DNA from: Arenibacter certesii DSM 19833
GTDB taxonomy: Bacteria > Bacteroidota > Bacteroidia > Flavobacteriales > Flavobacteriaceae
Length of the DNA: 64,000 nt
Direction: 5' to 3'
NCBI RefSeq assembly: GCF_000429545.1
Contig: NZ_AUCB01000010.1
Location: forward strand, 101,494-165,493
Shown: positions 38,301 to 45,933 of the stretch, one piece after another
How the letters are laid out: each line of letters begins with the position of its first letter
How positions within the stretch are numbered: the stretch's first letter is position 1
Position numbers and translations under genes: made by a program
The notes under the pieces: generated by a model
What the model was told of the DNA's origin: nothing
What the model saw: only the letters and a program-made list of their open reading frames with translations
Databases searched by the model: none

Positions 38301-40979
38301 CGACTCTATTTTGCTGAGTTGTTCAATCAAATAACAGCGGCAGGACAGCGGGTGTTTGATGTTTCTGTTGAAGGTTCCGTACCTAATGTATTCAGGGGTA
38401 TTGATCCATTTGGAGCGGCCGGAGCACTGGGAGCCTATATGGTATCCTATAGGGTTACCGTTACGGACGGTATTTTAGACCTGCAATTTATTCATGGTGT
38501 AGAGAATCCCTCCCTTAAAGCTATCGAGATAGTTGCAGTAATTGGAAATCCTCCTACTAGTCTATCGCCAGTGGTTATTAATCCTGGTACACAGAACGCG
38601 GTGGATGGGGACACCGTTAATCTTCAGATTGTTGCTACAGATGAAAATCCTAATTCCTGTGGGCCTTTGACTTTTTCAGCAAATAACTTACCACCAAATC
38701 TAGCTATAGATTCTTCTACCGGGATTATTTCAGGTACTATTACTAGTGTATCGGGTAGCGGTACGGCCGGTGCTTTTATAGAAGATGATGGAATGGTGAT
38801 TATAGAGGCAGAAACCGATTTTGTAGACACTGCAGGTGGGTTTAATGTACAAACCATATCGGGTACCACATTTTTGGTTGCAAGTGCGGACCATTTTTCA
38901 AACCTAAATGGACAGGCCGTTAATTACGATGTTGAAATTACCACCCCAGGGGTATACCGCTTCCATGTAAAATCGGCCATTACTGGTTCTGCTTCCAGTG
39001 ATAAAAATGATACTTGGTTTAAAATTGATAACACGCCAAACGTTCATTTTTTTACAGTTCAAGGTGGGGAGCTTACGGGAACACAAGAGTTTCTTAATGA
39101 ATTGAGTAATCCTGAAAATACGTCTAAAACTATATATTGGCCAAAGGGAAATTCCCAAGGCAGGCCAGATCATGGTAATGAGAATCCAGGAATCAATGGT
39201 TACTTTAAAGTATATACCAATACAATTGCTAATTCTTGGTATACCCGAACGATAGATAACAACGCTTTCCCTATTTATGCTTATTTTGAAAACCCTGGTA
39301 CCTATACAATTACCATGCGTGAACGTTCAGAAGGCCATAAGATAGATCGTATTGCATTAACTCATATTGATACCAAGGGTGCAGGGGTAAACAATACTTT
39401 ATTAAATGGATCACAATCTCTACAGAATGTGGGTGGTATTCCTGGAGCTTCAGAAGATAGTCCTTACAATATTGTAGTGAAGGTTAGTGATGCTTGTAAT
39501 CCTGCATCAAGTACAGCGATTAACTTTATTTGGCATGTTGACTTGTTCTCTAGAGGCAATCCAGAAGCAACGGTCAAGGTTACTCCGGGTAGTGATTTAG
39601 GGGCTTCTACCTTTGGAAATAATTCATTTATTATAGATAATACTGGAAACGATAACATTGTAAATGTAACTATTAATACGACCACTGGATATATGATGGA
39701 TGTAGTTTTCGATCCTGTGGGGATTGCGGGTGATAGTGCAGGAAAGTGTTTAACCACGGGGAATGCGGGTAATTCAGCCAGTGCTGTTGGCTTAACTGTT
39801 CCAGGAAATGGAGGTTCGGACAATGAAGATTGTGTTAGTGTATTTAAGCAGCCGCACAATGGAATTAACAACGAAGAAGGATATGATGTTTTATCTTTGA
39901 ATTTCACAGATTTTAATCCAGGTGAATCCTATGTTTTTGGTGTTGAAATGAATCCAACGAGTATTAGGGGAGCTTTACCTAATGGTGATGCAGGTTCCAT
40001 TTCGGGCTTTGAACTGATAGGAGCCACAGTGACCGTAGAATTTGCAAGTGGGGTCCTATATAGTACGAGTTTGTTTGATGAGGGTTCCCTAGGCGGTTCA
40101 GATGCAATCGTAAATGAAGTTGGCAATAGCTTGATGGTACCTTCCATTTTGGTTGAAGGATCTAATGTCTCCAGAGTGGTAACAGAAGCAAATCAAACTA
40201 TTCAGATTACTGGCACGCCAAATGCCTCGGTAGCCTTGTTGCGAGTAGATGGGCGTTTACACATAGATGCAGGAAACCCTAATATTGGATATGATGTAGA
40301 TCCTTTTGAAGCCAACGAAGCTATGGCTAAAGAGTTGTACATAGCTCAACTGGATGCGTCTGGGGTGGCTAATATTCCCGTTACCCTAACGCAAACGGTG
40401 GGAGCTTCTGGAACGCCAAATGGAGGTCTTAATCATTTTATTGCTGTGATAACCGGAGACAATGGAATAAATAGCGTTGCATCGAACACTATAGTTTTGG
40501 AATATAATCCGTCTACAGCAGTTTCAGATATGACCATTTCATACTCCTTACAGGGTAGAACCGATAATAGTATAGATTTATCGGTTGCAATATTTGAAAT
40601 TGGGGCAGTTTCACCTGTATTGGAGTTCACTCCTGTTGGATCTGCCCTTGGAGAGGCTATTGTAAATGGGATAACACCCGGCACCTATGAAATAGTAGTT
40701 AAATCTAATATGCATTTACAAAAAGTAGCAACGCTAACTTTAGTGGCGGGAGATAATGATTTAAATATAGGTGAATTGAGGGTAGGGGATGCAAATAATG
40801 ACAATACCGTGTCACTGGAAGATTATTCACTACTGGTAAATACTTTTAATCTTAGCGTTGGGGATACCAATTATAATGCTAGAGCTGATTTTAACGGTGA
40901 TGGTACCATAGGATTAGAAGATTTCTCACTGATGGCAACTAATTTTAATGAGGTGGGCGAAGTGCCTTCTGGATTATAA
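32364..40979 (+). CDS. Giant secreted propeller/malectin/Kelch protein with C-terminal dockerin
   Basis: 2871 aa. Signal peptide ends near residue 51 (INSIEAQ). Order: beta-propeller resembling sugar dehydrogenases (about 55-582), Asp-rich thrombospondin-3-like calcium repeats (600-663), concanavalin-like region (676-913), cadherin-like region (919-1008), malectin-like domain (1009-1177; VNAGG), Ig (1186-1279), malectin (1281-1459), Kelch repeats (1467-1766), Ig-like (1773-1871), malectin (1876-2061), Ig with a CBM6-like insertion (2069-2389), unassigned beta-rich parts, a carboxypeptidase-regulatory-like module (2715-2805) and a dockerin with two complete loops, DANNDNTVSLED (2809-2820) and DFNGDGTIGLED (2842-2853). 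No T9SS tail follows. Malectin and CBM-like parts suggest carbohydrate binding; no classic glycoside hydrolase is recognisable. Confidence 0.85.
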   Translation: MKNLCINPNLNPRNMVCNKPFITPLISYVTKFRPIIMLLLMMILCINSIEAQSFNQSNLNYNGNGGVTQGTSLKYGPDGRLYVLNLNGTIDIFTVQKNGSSNYVVTGSEKLLHVKNIPNHNDDGSPNTGNNREATGLTVAGTAANPIIYVTSSDSRVGGPSGDLNLDTNSGVITRLTWTGSSWNVVDIVRGLPRSEENHATNGLEFASINGVKYLIVTQGGHTNAGAPSDNFAWTTEYALSAAVLSVNLDLIENMPIKNDGRAYIYDIPTLDDPTRDNINGIEDPDHPDYDGIDLNDPWGGNDGLNQAKIVIGGPVQIFSPGYRNAYDLVLTASGAVYVTDNGANGGWGGFPVNEGTGNVTNEYDPNEPGSNTTIGGEKVDNEDHLHLITKNVHGYSFGSFYGGHPTPIRANPLSAGLYTNPSVNNTNGAVFRTLIYDPTGLKGAGYTNDKSIALPVDWPPVPVSMADAAQGDWRGPSTPNPDGPDDDIVTIWGTNTNGIDEYTSTIFTGSESMVGDLIAGHNNGILRRVQLNPDGSLKKLTSNFASGLGGNALGIACNGDNDPFPGTIWVATFNGNIKILEPQPLVVCLDPSDPLFVGTDDTDQDGYTNQDEVDNGTDHCNGGSQPNDFDKAAGGVLVSDLNDNDDDNDGILDADDPFQLGDPLDNGSDGFDLPVINELFSDNLELGGYFGLGLTGLMNNGDPNPNWLNWIDVPGDGPNPNDILGGATGAMTMQMTSGTALGNSNNQHKAFQYGVNVDQSVNSFLVEGRLFNFWDPTQLYGSLAPSNSEIGIFIGDGTQSNYIKVVLTKNGIVALQEIEDIPQAPLSVTLEETSRPLNDIVFFFNVNAITAEVQILYSIDDNTPIPLGTVSAMGTIKTAIQQSSTILAVGMIGTSNAAGQEVEGTWDYLNVRGSQPTVSQTMADLDILIGSPDQNFNLNDYFDDDQGVGNITYTIENNTNPVIGANIEANILTLTYPNTEASTLITVRATDSNLLFVEQTFSVNLIEQPIVLFRVNAGGPTIAALDGPNPDWTSNSVIGASGGTNFTVNTGNSSTHNITGRHSSVPSYAPQALFAKERWDQAELPEMEWTFNTGNGTFTVNLYMGNGYDGTGAAGERIFDVKMEDALVINDKDLSAQYGNKVGAMESYQVTVTDGVLNIEFIHQTENPLINAIEILGAGRVVDMPIQIDPVANQINNPGDIPALNITASGGDPNENFTFTVTGLPPGLSIEPTQGAILGSISSNVEDAGQYNVTVTVSKPSSSPANLNFAWTVNNPNVANTVLHRINAGGNEVASNDSSPVNWGEDNAVSGFNGATQNGVPSQFVNSSVEDKTFGVGLPGTFVNNTSYPNSIFSTERYNTLAVPNNMQWNIPLSQGTYTVNLLFAEVWNGAQTPGSRVFDVAIEGQVVLKDFDQTAAYGYATAGVESFVVEVNDGNLNIDFIKGVENPNIKGIEIISNGAPTSGEWTNITNLTEHTPRHENSFVQVGDKFYLFGGRENAKKVEIYDYKSNTWSKAGSEAPFEFNHFQAVAYEGLIWVIGSFQNNSYPNETPSDYIYMYDPVSDTWIQGPAIPNDRKRGSAGLVMYNNKFYVIAGNTQGHNGGYIPWFDEFDPATGQWKKLIDAPRARDHFHATVVDNKIYVAGGRLTGGAGGTFAPVLPEVDVYDFATGTWSTLPSSANLPTPRAASGTVTFNGKVVVMGGEGSGQAYAKTDALDVTTNTWASLSDLNNPRHGTQAIVSGNGIWITSGSPNQGGGNQTKMEVYGEDNPSGTPVIASAILVPTTITVPQGGIENVLVNISGGNQGLYVKSLTLTGSNASNFKIIDPKSFLIAAGTSKTVQIEHIGFQAGEVATLNISYGSNATKSIQVTSGEAAATVLYRVNAGGELVTATDSPHPDWSLDQGAFGAAGNSPYLVAATTPAGLYDQSAASAYKGPINMSHPSLPSGTPSSIFKSERYDAAGAPEMHWQFPVDSGTEIEVRLYFAELFNQITAAGQRVFDVSVEGSVPNVFRGIDPFGAAGALGAYMVSYRVTVTDGILDLQFIHGVENPSLKAIEIVAVIGNPPTSLSPVVINPGTQNAVDGDTVNLQIVATDENPNSCGPLTFSANNLPPNLAIDSSTGIISGTITSVSGSGTAGAFIEDDGMVIIEAETDFVDTAGGFNVQTISGTTFLVASADHFSNLNGQAVNYDVEITTPGVYRFHVKSAITGSASSDKNDTWFKIDNTPNVHFFTVQGGELTGTQEFLNELSNPENTSKTIYWPKGNSQGRPDHGNENPGINGYFKVYTNTIANSWYTRTIDNNAFPIYAYFENPGTYTITMRERSEGHKIDRIALTHIDTKGAGVNNTLLNGSQSLQNVGGIPGASEDSPYNIVVKVSDACNPASSTAINFIWHVDLFSRGNPEATVKVTPGSDLGASTFGNNSFIIDNTGNDNIVNVTINTTTGYMMDVVFDPVGIAGDSAGKCLTTGNAGNSASAVGLTVPGNGGSDNEDCVSVFKQPHNGINNEEGYDVLSLNFTDFNPGESYVFGVEMNPTSIRGALPNGDAGSISGFELIGATVTVEFASGVLYSTSLFDEGSLGGSDAIVNEVGNSLMVPSILVEGSNVSRVVTEANQTIQITGTPNASVALLRVDGRLHIDAGNPNIGYDVDPFEANEAMAKELYIAQLDASGVANIPVTLTQTVGASGTPNGGLNHFIAVITGDNGINSVASNTIVLEYNPSTAVSDMTISYSLQGRTDNSIDLSVAIFEIGAVSPVLEFTPVGSALGEAIVNGITPGTYEIVVKSNMHLQKVATLTLVAGDNDLNIGELRVGDANNDNTVSLEDYSLLVNTFNLSVGDTNYNARADFNGDGTIGLEDFSLMATNFNEVGEVPSGL

Positions 40980-40993
40980 AATAAAGGTTATTG

Positions 40994-41038
40994 TATATAA
41001 AAATAGCACCAGGTTTTTCCTGGTGCTATTTTTATATA
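40994..41038 (+). terminator. Strong terminator of the cohesin/dockerin operon
   Basis: A perfect 20-bp stem, left arm 40994-41013 and right arm 41019-41038, closes a TTTTT loop; the core is AAATAGCACCAGG with CCTGGTGCTATTT followed by T/A-rich sequence. It starts 15 bases after the stop codon. Confidence 0.92.
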
Positions 41039-41101
41039 TAACGTATTTTAGATTATGAATGTTACCCTGAACACTGAAATACATTTAATTTTTTGAAGTG
41101 T

Positions 41102-41211
41102 TTTTCACTACTCAATCAAAGGTATAAATAATGATAAGGACTATGCTACTTATAAAAATTTTTATAAGGGGGGTAGGAAAGGTTCCTGAGAATAGCTTTA
41201 ACTATTTTTTT
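41102..41211 (+). pseudogene. Decayed 3' end of a PlsC-type acyltransferase gene
   Basis: One frame reads NNDKDYATYKNFYKG, against NKEQDFATYTAFYKG of the intact gene at 26877-27416. After one frameshift VGKVPENSF follows, against LGKVPENSF*. At DNA level GGACTATGCTACTTATA and GGAAAGGTTCCTGAGAATAG match the intact gene with few differences. No 5' part exists. It sits between the island terminator and yebC. Confidence 0.75.
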
Positions 41212-41218
41212 CTAAGGC

Positions 41219-41929
41219 CTATTCCTGCATAGTATGATATACGTTCTGTACATCATCATCCTCTTCGATCTTCTCCAGTAATTTTTCAACATCTGCGGCT
41301 TCCTCCTCAGTTAACTCTTTAGTAACCTGTGGAATACGGTCAAAGCCAGAAGATAGAATCTCTATCTCTCGGTTTTCCAACTCCTTTTGTATAGCCCCAA
41401 AACTTTCAAAGGGAGCATATATCAAGATGCCATCCTCATCAGCGAAAACCTCTTCGGCTCCAAAGTCGATCATTTCCAGTTCCAATTCCTCAGGGTCTAT
41501 CCCTTCGGCAGGAATTCTAAAGTTACAGGTATGGTCAAACATAAATTCTACCGAGCCCGATGTGCCTAAACTCCCGTTACATTTATTAAAATAGCTTCTG
41601 ATATTGGCGACTGTTCTGGTATTATTATCCGTTGCAGTTTCAACCAGAATAGCAATACCGTGTGGGGCATAGCCTTCAAAAAGGACCTCCTTATAGTCCC
41701 CCAGATTTTTATCCGAAGCTCTTTTTATGGCCCTTTCTACATTGTCTTTAGGCATATTTACTGCTTTGGCATTCTGGATAACAGCTCTTAACCTTGCATT
41801 GGAAGCAGGATCCGGACCGCCTTCTTTTACCGCCATTACAATATCCTTGCCTATTCTTGTAAAGGCTTTGGACATGGCAGACCATCTTTTCATCTTACGC
41901 GCTTTTCTAAACTCAAAAGCTCTTCCCAT
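41219..41929 (-). CDS. yebC: YebC/PmpR family protein
   Basis: 236 aa, full length. MGRAFEFRKARKMKRWSAMS replaces the usual MAGHSKWANIK start, a variant found in Bacteroidetes; then FTRIGKDIVMAVKEGGPDP, NMPKDNVERAIKRAS and YEGYAPHG-like FEGYAPHGIAILVE are typical. Members act in transcription control or help ribosomes through difficult peptides (YebC2 type); which one applies cannot be told from sequence alone. It is a single gene next to the island border. Confidence 0.9.
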   Translation of the reverse strand: MGRAFEFRKARKMKRWSAMSKAFTRIGKDIVMAVKEGGPDPASNARLRAVIQNAKAVNMPKDNVERAIKRASDKNLGDYKEVLFEGYAPHGIAILVETATDNNTRTVANIRSYFNKCNGSLGTSGSVEFMFDHTCNFRIPAEGIDPEELELEMIDFGAEEVFADEDGILIYAPFESFGAIQKELENREIEILSSGFDRIPQVTKELTEEEAADVEKLLEKIEEDDDVQNVYHTMQE

Positions 41930-41995
41930 TATTCGGTTTTATTTAGATTACGGAAACAAATTTAACAATTTTTAAAACTGCAACAAGTGTTATGT

Positions 41996-42283
41996 CTATT
42001 CGCTATCAATTATTTCTTCAATCTTATGTGCCAGTTTAAAATCCTTTTCGGTTACCCCATTTGCATCATGGGTATTAAGTCTAATATTTAAGGAGTTATA
42101 AACGTTGCTCCATTCTGGATGATGGTTCTGCGCCTCACATTCAAATGCAATTCTGGTCATAACTGAGAAGGCTTCCTTAAAATTCTTAAATTCGAAAGAT
42201 GTTTCCAAGGCACCCTCTACATATTCCCAGCCGTCTAATTGTTCTAATCTTTTTTCTATTTGTTCTTTTGATAATGTGCTCAT
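41996..42283 (-). CDS. phhB: Pterin-4a-carbinolamine dehydratase
   Basis: 95 aa, complete. The motif EAQNHHPEWSNVYNSLNIRLNTHDANGVTEKD holds the catalytic histidines (HH and the later H) of this small fold. It dehydrates 4a-hydroxytetrahydrobiopterin made by aromatic amino acid hydroxylases, regenerating the cofactor. No hydroxylase gene is nearby. Confidence 0.93.
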   Translation of the reverse strand: MSTLSKEQIEKRLEQLDGWEYVEGALETSFEFKNFKEAFSVMTRIAFECEAQNHHPEWSNVYNSLNIRLNTHDANGVTEKDFKLAHKIEEIIDSE

Positions 42284-42331
42284 ATCGTTGATTTTTTTAA
42301 AGTTAATAAAATTACCATTCCCTATTACGGA

Positions 42332-43150
42332 CTATTCCGTAAAGATATGCTCGTCTATAATGTTTTGATAATTAAAGTGTAGATTTTGTGGAAGCAAATT
42401 GTATTTTGGCAACACTGCTAGATATCTATCATCGTTGGTGGTGTATACCCTTTTATAAATTGGACGAAATTTCTCCATTCGATTTACAATTTCAATTATG
42501 AAATCTTCATGATGGATCAGATCTTCGGAGCCTAAGTGGAACACTCCTGACAGGTCCCTGTTAATTATATAATGAATCTGTTGGGTAAGCTTGTCGTCAC
42601 TAGTGACGTTCATAATTAAATTAGGGAAAACTTCTAAAGGTTCATTAACCTCTAGCGAATTTTTTATGGATTTTATTCTTGGAGAGTTACTTCCAAAGAC
42701 CATAGGAACCCTTAAAATAGCCATTTGGGATTTTGGGATCCTTAACAGCATATTTTCTATTTTAATTTTTAACCGTCCATATATGCTCTCGGAAAAGGTC
42801 TTATCATATTCATAAGAGGGAAATTTACTATAGGCGTCAAAAACATTGGCAGAGGATATAAAAAATAGCTTAGAATTATTCTTGAGGATATATTCTATGA
42901 TGTGCTGATGGGCGATTACCTGTGCCTGAAAGTTGCCTCTTACGGCAGAGATAATGAGATCAGGTTTAATTCTATCCAAGATTCGGACAATGTCATCCTC
43001 TTCTAAATCATACCTATGGAACTGATGATTATTTTCAAAACTTCTTCTAGCTGAATAATAAGTTCCATAGGTATCAAAATAAGAATTTAATTCCCGGTAA
43101 ATAGCATTGCCAATAAAGCCACTGGCTCCTAAAATAAGTATTTTATTCAT
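42332..43150 (-). CDS. NAD-dependent epimerase/dTDP-4-dehydrorhamnose-reductase-like SDR
   Basis: 272 aa. N-terminal Rossmann motif ILGASGFIGNAIY (GxxGxxG), substrate region FFISSANVFDA, catalytic-type Y in YGRLKIKIE, and ILRVPMVFG. The closest family is RmlD-like extended SDRs acting on nucleotide sugars. The neighbours (gcvT, PCD) give no pathway hint, so the substrate is unknown. Confidence 0.75.
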   Translation of the reverse strand: MNKILILGASGFIGNAIYRELNSYFDTYGTYYSARRSFENNHQFHRYDLEEDDIVRILDRIKPDLIISAVRGNFQAQVIAHQHIIEYILKNNSKLFFISSANVFDAYSKFPSYEYDKTFSESIYGRLKIKIENMLLRIPKSQMAILRVPMVFGSNSPRIKSIKNSLEVNEPLEVFPNLIMNVTSDDKLTQQIHYIINRDLSGVFHLGSEDLIHHEDFIIEIVNRMEKFRPIYKRVYTTNDDRYLAVLPKYNLLPQNLHFNYQNIIDEHIFTE

Positions 43151-43188
43151 CCGGTCATCTCCTTTCCCTCACACAAATATGTAATGGT

Positions 43189-44274
43189 TTATACTTTATA
43201 GAAAGGAGGCTTAACAATTACTGCTGGTACCGCCTTTTTTCTAATCTGGATATAAATGGTATTACCGATACTTGATACTTCCGTTGGCACAAATCCAAGA
43301 CCAATTCCTTTGGACAGCGAGGGAGACATGGTTCCAGAGGTTACCTTTCCTATTATGGTACCATCTTTGTCTACAATGTCATATCCTTGTCTTGGAATTC
43401 CTTTTTCGGTCAGTTCAAATCCAATAAGCTTTCGTTTTGGTCCAACTTCTTTTTCTTTGGCCAGTGCTTCACTATTAACAAAATCTTTGGTGAATTTAGT
43501 AATCCATCCTAAACCTGTTTCTAAAGGAGAGGTAGTATCATCTATATCATTGCCGTACAGGCAGAAACCCATTTCTAACCTTAATGTATCCCTTGCGGCC
43601 AAGCCAATAGGTTTTATCCCGTAATCGGCTCCAGCTTCAAACACCTTTTCCCAAATCTGCTGTACTTCTTCATTCTTGCAATAAATTTCAAATCCGCCCG
43701 ATCCAGTATATCCGGTCGCTGAAATGATAACATGCGGCATGTCGGCAAAATCAGCTACTTCAAAGGTGTAAAATTTTAATGCCGATAGGTTTACCGAAGT
43801 CAGTTTCTGCATGGCCTCTACAGCTTTGGGTCCTTGAATGGCCAATAGCGAATAGTCCTCAGAAATATTGCGCATTTCTGCGCCAATTTCTTTATTATAT
43901 TTACTAATATGTTCCCAGTCTTTGTCTATGTTGCTTGCGTTTACCACCAATAAATACTGCTCCTCTTTCATTTTGTAAATGATAAGGTCGTCTACAATAC
44001 CTCCAGTCTCATTGGGAAGGCAACTGTACTGAGCCTTTCCAATAGTTAGTTTGGAAGCATCATTTGAACAAACCTTTTGGATAAGGTCTAACGCTTTTGG
44101 ACCACTAATCAGAAATTCTCCCATATGCGACACATCAAACACGCCTACGCCATTTCTAACGGTTTCGTGTTCTGCGTTTACTCCTTCATAGGAAACGGGC
44201 ATATTATATCCTGCAAAAGGAACCATTTTAGCTCCCAATGCCTCATGGGTTTTTGTTAAGGCTGTATTTTTCAT
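43189..44274 (-). CDS. gcvT: Glycine cleavage system T protein (aminomethyltransferase)
   Basis: 361 aa, full length. [16 protein letters not shown] with the conserved [56 protein letters not shown] (Asp-Arg-Glu of folate binding) and the C-terminal domain [16 protein letters not shown]. Transfers the aminomethyl carbon of glycine from the H protein to tetrahydrofolate. Other glycine cleavage genes are not in the window. Confidence 0.96.
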   Translation of the reverse strand: MKNTALTKTHEALGAKMVPFAGYNMPVSYEGVNAEHETVRNGVGVFDVSHMGEFLISGPKALDLIQKVCSNDASKLTIGKAQYSCLPNETGGIVDDLIIYKMKEEQYLLVVNASNIDKDWEHISKYNKEIGAEMRNISEDYSLLAIQGPKAVEAMQKLTSVNLSALKFYTFEVADFADMPHVIISATGYTGSGGFEIYCKNEEVQQIWEKVFEAGADYGIKPIGLAARDTLRLEMGFCLYGNDIDDTTSPLETGLGWITKFTKDFVNSEALAKEKEVGPKRKLIGFELTEKGIPRQGYDIVDKDGTIIGKVTSGTMSPSLSKGIGLGFVPTEVSSIGNTIYIQIRKKAVPAVIVKPPFYKV

Positions 44275-44586
44275 TTAATTCGTTTAAAAGGTAAAAGTAT
44301 CGAAAATTAATCGATGTGAAAATGCAAGCAGATTTTTGTTTTCACAATTTAGTGTTAATGAAAGGAGAATTGACACCTATAGGGTCTTTAGAACAGAAAA
44401 TAGGGGAATTAGATGGTACTGCAAGCGGGCATCGTGGCAGGTGAATTTCCATACCTCAATGATTATTGTTTAGTAATAGCTGCGAGTAAAATAGGTGTGC
44501 AAAAGTATTACATATGCTATATCCCCTATAAATAATTATAAGGGATGGTAGCAGCAAGATTAGTTTTTTAAAATCGGAATAAAAAT
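44275..44586. other. Intergenic region between gcvT and thrC with an unrecognised 40-codon frame
   Basis: 312 bases. A plus-strand open frame at 44413-44535 (MVLQAGIVAGEFPYLN...) has no ribosome site and no relative I can name. An imperfect hairpin, ATCCCCTATAA with TTATAAGGGAT (about 44521-44546), lies on the downstream side of thrC but lacks a T-run. The gcvT promoter must lie here. Confidence 0.3.
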
Positions 44587-45879
44587 TTACTCACATAAAA
44601 AGTCCTTCACCTCTTGATAGTTGGAGATAAGTATAGATTTTTTCTTTTTGTTTAAGAGTTTCGCTATGCTATCGGGCATTTCAATATTTTCTTGAATAGT
44701 ATCCTCTACCACCTCTAAAAATTTTACGGGGTGGGCCGTTTCCAAAAATATACCATAATATTCTGGATGCTGTTCCAGATATTTTTTTAGACCTAGATAC
44801 CCTACCGCGCCGTGTGGATCTGCTACATAGTTAAAATCATTATAAAGGGCAAGCATAGCTTCCTTGGTCTCCTCATCGGTAAAGGAATAAGAGCTTAAGT
44901 TATTGGACAGTTCTTCGAAATTATCTTTGTATAAATGTCTGATCCGAATAAAGTTGCTGGGATCTCCCACGTCCATTGCATTAGAAATTGTGGCAATAGA
45001 GGCTTTTGGAATATAGGATCCGGTGGCCATAAAGTTGGGAACAATATCGTTCACATTGGTGGAGGCGATAAAATGTTTACACGGCATTCCTAATTTCTGC
45101 GCCATGATGCCTGCACAGATATTGCCAAAATTTCCACTTGGTACTGAAAAGACAATTTCTTTGCTTAAAGACTTGGCATGTTTATAGGCGAACAGAAAGT
45201 AGAACATTTGGGGAAGCCACCGGGCAACATTAATGCTGTTGGCAGAGGTCAACTGCATTTTTTGTGTCAGTTTTTCGTCTAGGAAGGCCGATTTTACCAT
45301 TTCCTGACAATCATCAAAGGTGCCATCTACTTCCAAGGCGGTGATGTTTTTGCCCAAGGTAGTCAACTGCTTTTCCTGAATATCACTCACTTTACCACTT
45401 GGGTAAAGAATTACCACTTTTACTCCCGGGACTCCTAGAAATCCATTTGCAACTGCCCCGCCCGTATCACCAGAAGTGGCTACTAGCACGGTAATTTCAG
45501 CACTTTTTTCGTTAGAGAAATAACCTAAACAACGGGCCATGAATCTTGCGCCTACATCTTTAAAGGCCATAGTAGGGCCGTGAAAAAGTTCTAAAGTAGC
45601 TATATTATCAGTTATTGGGACTACTGGAAAATCAAAATCCAATACGTCTTCTAAAATATCGCTCAATACCTTCTCGGGAATCGCATCACCGACAAACTGT
45701 TGAATAGCCCTAAAGGCAATTTCTTGATTGGATAATGTTTCCAAACTATCAAAAAACGAAGCGGGAAGGGGGTGGATCTCTTCAGGAAAATATAATCCCC
45801 TATCCGGAGCAATTCCTTTTATTACGGCCTCTTTAAAGGAGACCATAGGTGCTTTTTTATTTAGACTGTAATACTTCAT
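44587..45879 (-). CDS. thrC: Threonine synthase
   Basis: About 430 aa from the ATG at 45879 (MKYYSLNKKAPMVSF), which is the family start; an ATG eight codons upstream is less likely. The PLP lysine lies in FHGPTMAFKDVGARFMAR, with phosphate-binding VATSGDTGGAVANGF. Converts O-phosphohomoserine to threonine. Last gene of thrABC; 54 bases follow thrB. Confidence 0.96.
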   Translation of the reverse strand: MKYYSLNKKAPMVSFKEAVIKGIAPDRGLYFPEEIHPLPASFFDSLETLSNQEIAFRAIQQFVGDAIPEKVLSDILEDVLDFDFPVVPITDNIATLELFHGPTMAFKDVGARFMARCLGYFSNEKSAEITVLVATSGDTGGAVANGFLGVPGVKVVILYPSGKVSDIQEKQLTTLGKNITALEVDGTFDDCQEMVKSAFLDEKLTQKMQLTSANSINVARWLPQMFYFLFAYKHAKSLSKEIVFSVPSGNFGNICAGIMAQKLGMPCKHFIASTNVNDIVPNFMATGSYIPKASIATISNAMDVGDPSNFIRIRHLYKDNFEELSNNLSSYSFTDEETKEAMLALYNDFNYVADPHGAVGYLGLKKYLEQHPEYYGIFLETAHPVKFLEVVEDTIQENIEMPDSIAKLLNKKKKSILISNYQEVKDFLCE

Positions 45880-45933
45880 TTGCCAAGGTATTTTATTCTT
45901 CAATTGTTGGTTTTTGGGAAACAGGAAGTTAAT

